Assembly (NCBI GenBank): GCA_029939635.1 | Contig: JAOZSN010000097.1 | Location: 1-11,346 of the forward strand | Source: Deltaproteobacteria bacterium | GTDB taxonomy: Bacteria > Desulfobacterota > Desulfobulbia > Desulfobulbales > SURF-16 | Length of the DNA: 11,346 bases | Reading direction: 5' to 3' | Shown here: positions 7,565-11,346 of the stretch, one piece after another | Layout of the letters: each line of letters begins with the position of its first letter | Position numbering within the stretch: the stretch's first letter is position 1 | Translations under genes and position numbers: made by a program | The notes under the pieces: model-generated | What the model saw: only the letters and a program-made list of their open reading frames with translations | What the model was told of the DNA's origin: nothing | Database searches by the model: none

Positions 7565-7981
7565 ATGGTCATCGCAGAGGTAAAATTTCAAGGGCCGTCA
7601 GAATGGCATACCTTTGCCGAGGCACGGCGGGTGCGGGAGGTGTATGGTATTTCTCCCCTCATGGCCATTAATCATTTTACCAGCCGGAATAAGCGTTGGC
7701 CAGCATCGACACGACGGTATGGACCCGAGAGTCGCAACAGGCTGCATCATTCTTTGGTTATGATGATTGACCAGGCCAACAGTAATCTGCAGTCACTGGG
7801 CCTGGACATCCATATTTCTTTGGTGCAGCATGAGGATGGCTTTGCCCTGGATATCTACGACTGTAGCAGTGGCCGACTCTGTGAGATGATTGGCAAGGAG
7901 GATATATCCCTGGCCGAATTGCCGACTCTGCTCAAGAATTTACATGAACAGGCCGGTTTGTTGGTTGATGTGCAGTCATGA
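7565..7981 (+). CDS. FlaG-like protein (putative)
   Basis: The product is a 138-aa soluble protein with no signal peptide or membrane segment. Its second half (about 57-138) follows the FlaG pattern: a helix (RNRLHHSLVMMIDQANSNL), an alternating strand (LDIHISLVQ), a second strand and turn (FALDIYDCSSGRLCEMI, in place of the usual V-D-x-x-TGEVIRQIP), and a helix ending LLVDV. FlaG proteins act in flagellar filament and cap function. The first 55 residues are basic and I do not recognise them. The ATG at 7565 is chosen over a TTG at 7484, which would overlap the kinase start; only a weak GAGA (7553-7556) precedes it. It is divergent from the kinase across 70 bp and convergent with the receptor gene. 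No flagellar gene is nearby. The FlaG resemblance is by eye and could be coincidental. Confidence 0.5.
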   Translation: MVIAEVKFQGPSEWHTFAEARRVREVYGISPLMAINHFTSRNKRWPASTRRYGPESRNRLHHSLVMMIDQANSNLQSLGLDIHISLVQHEDGFALDIYDCSSGRLCEMIGKEDISLAELPTLLKNLHEQAGLLVDVQS

Positions 7982-8061
7982 AATGAGCTTTTTGGGCAAT
8001 GGTGTCGTCGCTGCTATGCCTTGAAGCTGACCTTAGAAAGGCCGTTAGACAGGCAGGCTAC

Positions 8062-10284
8062 CTAGAAGAGATAACCCAGGGAAAGAGTAATGGTGCGACC
8101 GGGCTGGGGGTGGTAGAAGGGTACCCACCAGGTACCATCGTTGCGGGTTGGCTCAATATAGTCGGTGTCAAAGAGGTTGTGGATCTTAAGACTGCCGGTC
8201 CAGCCCTTTTTTTGGCTGGCCCCATAACTGAGATGCAGGTCAGTGAGGGTGTAGCCAGGAATGGTACCATCACCGTGATAATCCAGACTGCCGTCACCAT
8301 TGAGATCATAGCCGTCATTGGCACCATACTTGGCATCAATGGGGCTGGCCTGGCGCTTACCCACATATTTGATATCCAGGTTGAGCCGCCAGGCTATGCT
8401 GAGTTGGTAGGCCAGGGAGCTGTTGATCTTATGTCTGGCCACATGGATAAGATCTTCAAAGAGCACCTCATTGGGCACACCAAAATTGCTGTTCTGGTAG
8501 AGCATACCCTTATTTTTGCCACGGGTATGGGTGTAGTCCAGTGACCAGTTGAGATCGGTGAGGGGCTGCAGGGCCAAGGTCGCAGTGAGACCATAGGTTA
8601 CCTGATCCCGATACTCATGTTGCTCATTATTTTTCATGGTGTAGCCTTCTGTACCACTGGCCTTTAGTTTGTCAATGGTGGTATGCCACAAAGAGAGGCT
8701 GACCTTGGTATTTTGCTGCGGCTGATAGATGGTCTGCATCTCAAAACTTTCCGCTATTTCCGGCTCTTCATTGATACCAACGAGGTTGACGTTATAGATA
8801 TCATACTTTTCATAATTGGCCAGGGCCCGGAAGGAACGGCCATAGAGTAGTTTACTGATCAGCCTGCCTTGGGACGTGCCTACTCCCTCCTTGGTGTAGA
8901 CCAGGCTGAGGCGGGGGGAAAATTGACCGCTGCTGTCTGTTTCCTTGTCATAGCGGCCACCCAGCAGCCCTTTGAACTGTTTGTTTAGCTGGTAGGCGGC
9001 CTGGCCGTATGCGGCTAAGAGGTGACGATAATAGGTGGGGTTGTGCGCGTTTGAAAAGCTGCTTTGCTCATTTTCTGTCTCATCATACTCACCATTGAGC
9101 CCCAGCAGGAGGGAGAGTTCCTGTTGCGGGGTGTAGAGGGCGTTGATGTCAAGGCCCAGGCGCTGGCAATCCTGGGAAAAGGTCCGCATGGTGCCGGGGG
9201 GATAACCACTGTGGGTAGAGGTGTAAGCAAAACCAGAGTCGTCCTTGATTTGATCCTGGCGGTAGTAAAGGCGTGGTCTGATTAGCAGTTCTTCCTGGGG
9301 CTGGAAGTTGGCTGTCATAAAGGTGGAGAGGCGACTGGTATGCCATTGATAATCCAGGCCGTCATGGTTGGCGTAATAGGTGGAAGGCATGAGAAAAGAG
9401 GCCAGCCCCTCGTTCATATCAGCATAATCAAGGCCAATCGCGAAGAAGTCACCCTTGTCCAGGCGCAGTTTGAGGTGAATATCCTGCTGGTGGTTGTCAA
9501 AGCCCTGGTCTGATACGGTGTAGATATTGCTGGTACCGGCCTGGGCTATCACCGTGCCCTGGCTATAGAGGTTGTCCGGGTCATAATAATCTTCACCTTC
9601 ATCATTGCTGTGGATATAGCTCATGGCAGCGTAGAGACCGATGTCATTGTCGAGGACTTTGCCATATTGCATGTCCAGGTTATAGCGTTGGGGACTGCTG
9701 CTTTGCTCTGTGCTGGAGGTGGCGGCCAGGGATATCTTACCGCCATCAAGGCTGCCTGGTTCTTTGCTGATGATATTGATGACACCAAGGAGGGCATTGG
9801 CGCCATAGAGGGCTGCGGCTGGCCCGGAGATTATTTCTACCTGAGCCACCGAGGCCAGGGGGAAGCTGTGATAGCGCCCCATTTCATGGTCATTGATATT
9901 ATTTTGTACTACCCCATCCACCAGCACCAGGATCTGTCGTAGGGTCCTGGTGCCGCGCAGGTAGCCATATTGGCCCACCCAGCCACCATGGGGGGTGGCA
10001 AAGTCCCAGCCTGGGGCATGGCTGAGGATGTCAAAGAGGGTCTGGTAGCCCTTTTCCTTGATTTCTTGGCACGTCACCACGTGCATGATGGAGGGGGCAG
10101 CATCGCGCTCTTCTCGTTGTTTGGTGGAGGATACCACTTCCAGGCGACCCAACTCAGCAAAGGAGAGGCGGGTGAGGGTGTCGACGTCAAGATCGTCAGT
10201 ATCTGCCATAGCAGGCAGGGTCAAGAGCAGGATAAGCCCGCATAGAGGCAGGCTGGGATGTGGCGAGGGGAGAAAGGGTGACAT
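8062..10284 (-). CDS. TonB-dependent outer membrane receptor
   Basis: This is a 740-aa outer-membrane receptor that imports a scarce ligand using TonB energy. Visible in order: a signal peptide with a hydrophobic core and AMA cleavage site (about 1-27); a TonB-box-like segment LEVVSST (48-54); the plug domain (about 60-175) with GYLRGTR (107-113), ILVLVDGV (118-125), VEIISGPAAALYG (149-161) and NALLGVINIIS (163-173); a beta barrel (about 185-740) with alternating strands; and a terminal aromatic residue (SLGYLF). This is the CirA/FepA/BtuB-like general type. The ligand cannot be told: no siderophore, heme or cobalamin gene, Fur box or B12 riboswitch is seen nearby. An EF-hand-like loop, DLNGDGSLD (660-668), lies near the C-terminus. 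The ATG is the first possible start after an in-frame stop, but it lacks a Shine-Dalgarno and the signal peptide n-region has no Lys or Arg. Confidence 0.9.
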   Translation of the reverse strand: MSPFLPSPHPSLPLCGLILLLTLPAMADTDDLDVDTLTRLSFAELGRLEVVSSTKQREERDAAPSIMHVVTCQEIKEKGYQTLFDILSHAPGWDFATPHGGWVGQYGYLRGTRTLRQILVLVDGVVQNNINDHEMGRYHSFPLASVAQVEIISGPAAALYGANALLGVINIISKEPGSLDGGKISLAATSSTEQSSSPQRYNLDMQYGKVLDNDIGLYAAMSYIHSNDEGEDYYDPDNLYSQGTVIAQAGTSNIYTVSDQGFDNHQQDIHLKLRLDKGDFFAIGLDYADMNEGLASFLMPSTYYANHDGLDYQWHTSRLSTFMTANFQPQEELLIRPRLYYRQDQIKDDSGFAYTSTHSGYPPGTMRTFSQDCQRLGLDINALYTPQQELSLLLGLNGEYDETENEQSSFSNAHNPTYYRHLLAAYGQAAYQLNKQFKGLLGGRYDKETDSSGQFSPRLSLVYTKEGVGTSQGRLISKLLYGRSFRALANYEKYDIYNVNLVGINEEPEIAESFEMQTIYQPQQNTKVSLSLWHTTIDKLKASGTEGYTMKNNEQHEYRDQVTYGLTATLALQPLTDLNWSLDYTHTRGKNKGMLYQNSNFGVPNEVLFEDLIHVARHKINSSLAYQLSIAWRLNLDIKYVGKRQASPIDAKYGANDGYDLNGDGSLDYHGDGTIPGYTLTDLHLSYGASQKKGWTGSLKIHNLFDTDYIEPTRNDGTWWVPFYHPQPGRTITLSLGYLF

Positions 10285-10342
10285 GATCGTTGTTTTGCCA
10301 GTAAGTGGGAAAAGAGGAATTTCTGATCACTGTATAGCAAAA

Positions 10343-10371
10343 AGTGTAGGGAAAATGGTGGCCAAAGACAA
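10343..10371 (-). promoter_or_regulatory. Possible promoter of the TonB-dependent receptor
   Basis: On the - strand, TTGTCT (10366-10371), a 17-nt spacer and TACACT (10343-10348) match consensus at 4/6 each, about 58 nt before the receptor ATG. It is weak evidence by eye. No Fur-like palindrome is seen in the same 145-bp gap. Confidence 0.25.
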
Positions 10372-10429
10372 GGACTATTTTGGGCTGGAATTATGAAAAC
10401 GACAAAGGGTCAGTACTATACTGTTAGGG

Positions 10430-11346
10430 CTAACTCGTGTGTGGAGCAAAAAATGCCCCGGCCCTCTCTATGGCTTCTACCATGGTTTCACTCCGTTGCA
10501 CGGCCATGGCCAGGTGGTGACCAAAGGGGTAGTTGCTACTGAAATAATGGGTGAATTCTTTCAGACGGCCTAAGCGGCGCTCTGGGGCAAAGCGTTCTTC
10601 CAGTAGGGAGATGTATTCAGCATAGACCTGGGGAAGGTCAACAGCTGGTGAAGTACCAATGCCATATAGTTCATGGGCCAGTTCGGCCATGAGCCATGGT
10701 TTCGCTGGCATAACCCGGCCCAGCATGAGGCCATCTGCATTGCTCTCTGCCAGGCAACGGCGGGCATCGTCGCTGTTGAAGATGCCACCATTGGCAATGA
10801 CCGGAATGGTCAACCACTCTTTCACCTTGCCCACCCAGTCCCAGCGGGGCTTACGACTGAACGGTTCGCGGTGTAAGCGGGCATGGACGGTGAGAAAGTC
10901 AAGGCCTTCATCCTCCAGCAGCAGACAAAAACTGCGTAGGCTCTCCTCATCCAGGCTGGTACCTAGCCTGATCTTGGCTGACAGGGGCAGCGTGGTGTGG
11001 CGGCGGGTTGTGGCAATGATCTGACGTACCAGGTCAGGTTGTTCTGAAAGTTTACTGCCAGCCCCTTGTCGCCTGATAAAAGGGGCTGGGCACCCTAAAT
11101 TGATATCCACGGCATCACCACCCAGGGCATGGATTTTTTCAAGGGCTGCAGGGATGTGTACTGGGTTTGCCACCAATAATTGGTATGACAGAGGATGCTC
11201 CTCTGGGCTTGTGCGTAAAAAGGGGGAGATGGTAGCGTTATCACTGGGGAGGCGGTGGGCGGCCAGCATCTCGGTGGACAGCAGGCCACAGCCGCCATGA
11301 CGAACAATGAGGCTGCGCAGGGCCGAGTGGCTCACTCCTGCCATGG
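10430..11346 (-). CDS. tRNA-dihydrouridine synthase (5' end beyond window)
   Basis: This FMN enzyme reduces uridines in the tRNA D-loop to dihydrouridine using NADPH. About 304 residues are visible, starting MAGVSHSALR. That matches the family's APMAGVTDSAFR, so the Met at 11344 is probably internal and the gene runs past the right edge; the two visible bases before it (CC on the - strand) fit a Pro codon. Motifs present are INLGCPAPF with the catalytic Cys at visible residue 85, AKIRLG (Lys124), TVHAR (His154), and the FMN phosphate sites IANGGIF (183-189) and DGLMLGR (204-210). The C-terminal helical tRNA-binding domain (about 225-300) is complete. The active-site motif is closer to DusB than to DusC, but I do not assign a subtype. 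The receptor gene lies 145 bp downstream on the same strand. Confidence 0.9.
   Translation of the reverse strand, partial: MAGVSHSALRSLIVRHGGCGLLSTEMLAAHRLPSDNATISPFLRTSPEEHPLSYQLLVANPVHIPAALEKIHALGGDAVDINLGCPAPFIRRQGAGSKLSEQPDLVRQIIATTRRHTTLPLSAKIRLGTSLDEESLRSFCLLLEDEGLDFLTVHARLHREPFSRKPRWDWVGKVKEWLTIPVIANGGIFNSDDARRCLAESNADGLMLGRVMPAKPWLMAELAHELYGIGTSPAVDLPQVYAEYISLLEERFAPERRLGRLKEFTHYFSSNYPFGHHLAMAVQRSETMVEAIERAGAFFAPHTS

Noticed and set aside
7999..8544. A long + strand ORF opposite the receptor C-terminus (181 codons).
   Set aside because: It is antisense to a clear beta-barrel coding region, has no Shine-Dalgarno or family motif, and is Val/Ile/Gly-rich as expected for a shadow frame.
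3917..10284. A possible novel system linking gspG, TPR protein, kinase, FlaG-like protein and receptor.
   Set aside because: The genes lie on alternating strands in separate transcription units, and each has an ordinary family explanation; nothing in the sequence shows a shared function.
10411..10423. A small inverted repeat CAGTA...TACTG after the dihydrouridine synthase stop.
   Set aside because: A 5-bp stem without a T-tract is within chance expectation and not a convincing terminator or operator.

Overview
The window carries ordinary single-copy bacterial genes at roughly 50% GC. It looks like a chromosomal segment of a Gram-negative bacterium: it has an outer-membrane TonB-dependent receptor, a type II secretion major pseudopilin and a hybrid sensor kinase with a periplasmic sensor. 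The flavour of the proteins (a three-cysteine MnmA, an MtaB-type methylthiotransferase, a two-domain CinA, a DctB-like hybrid kinase) suggests Desulfobacterota, perhaps a Desulfobulbales-like sulfate reducer. That assignment is an inference from family resemblance; no rRNA or other decisive marker is present.

Layout. On the + strand, 96-1142 is mnmA (tRNA U34 2-thiolation), followed after 1 nt by mtaB (1144-2481, tRNA ms2t6A37 synthesis). The pair forms a small tRNA-modification operon. A 170-bp gap (2482-2651) is almost filled by an imperfect inverted repeat built from heptamers, and cinA (2652-3887) follows. On the - strand, 3917-4366 is an isolated gspG pseudopilin gene with a good promoter and ribosome binding site. 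Divergent from it, 4496-5083 (+) encodes a membrane-anchored TPR protein. Downstream, 5120-5309 looks like a small lipoprotein gene broken by a +1 frameshift. Then come a hybrid histidine kinase (5311-7494, -), a divergent FlaG-like protein (7565-7981, +), a TonB-dependent receptor (8062-10284, -), and a tRNA-dihydrouridine synthase (10430 to the right edge, -) whose 5' end lies outside the window.

How they work together. Three genes (mnmA, mtaB, dus) modify tRNA and cinA recycles a pyridine-nucleotide by-product, so much of the window is housekeeping. The envelope and sensing genes (gspG, TPR protein, kinase, FlaG-like protein, receptor) sit mostly as separate transcription units, and nothing in the sequence ties them into one pathway. 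No gap exceeds 300 bp. I see no tRNA, rRNA, CRISPR array, transposase, phage gene or toxin-antitoxin pair.

I looked for an undescribed multi-gene system and did not find convincing evidence of one. The observations most worth a second look are the heptamer inverted repeat between mtaB and cinA, the frameshifted small lipoprotein, the FlaG-like protein divergent from a sensor kinase, the EF-hand-like loop in the receptor barrel, and the PCxxC cysteine pattern in MnmA.
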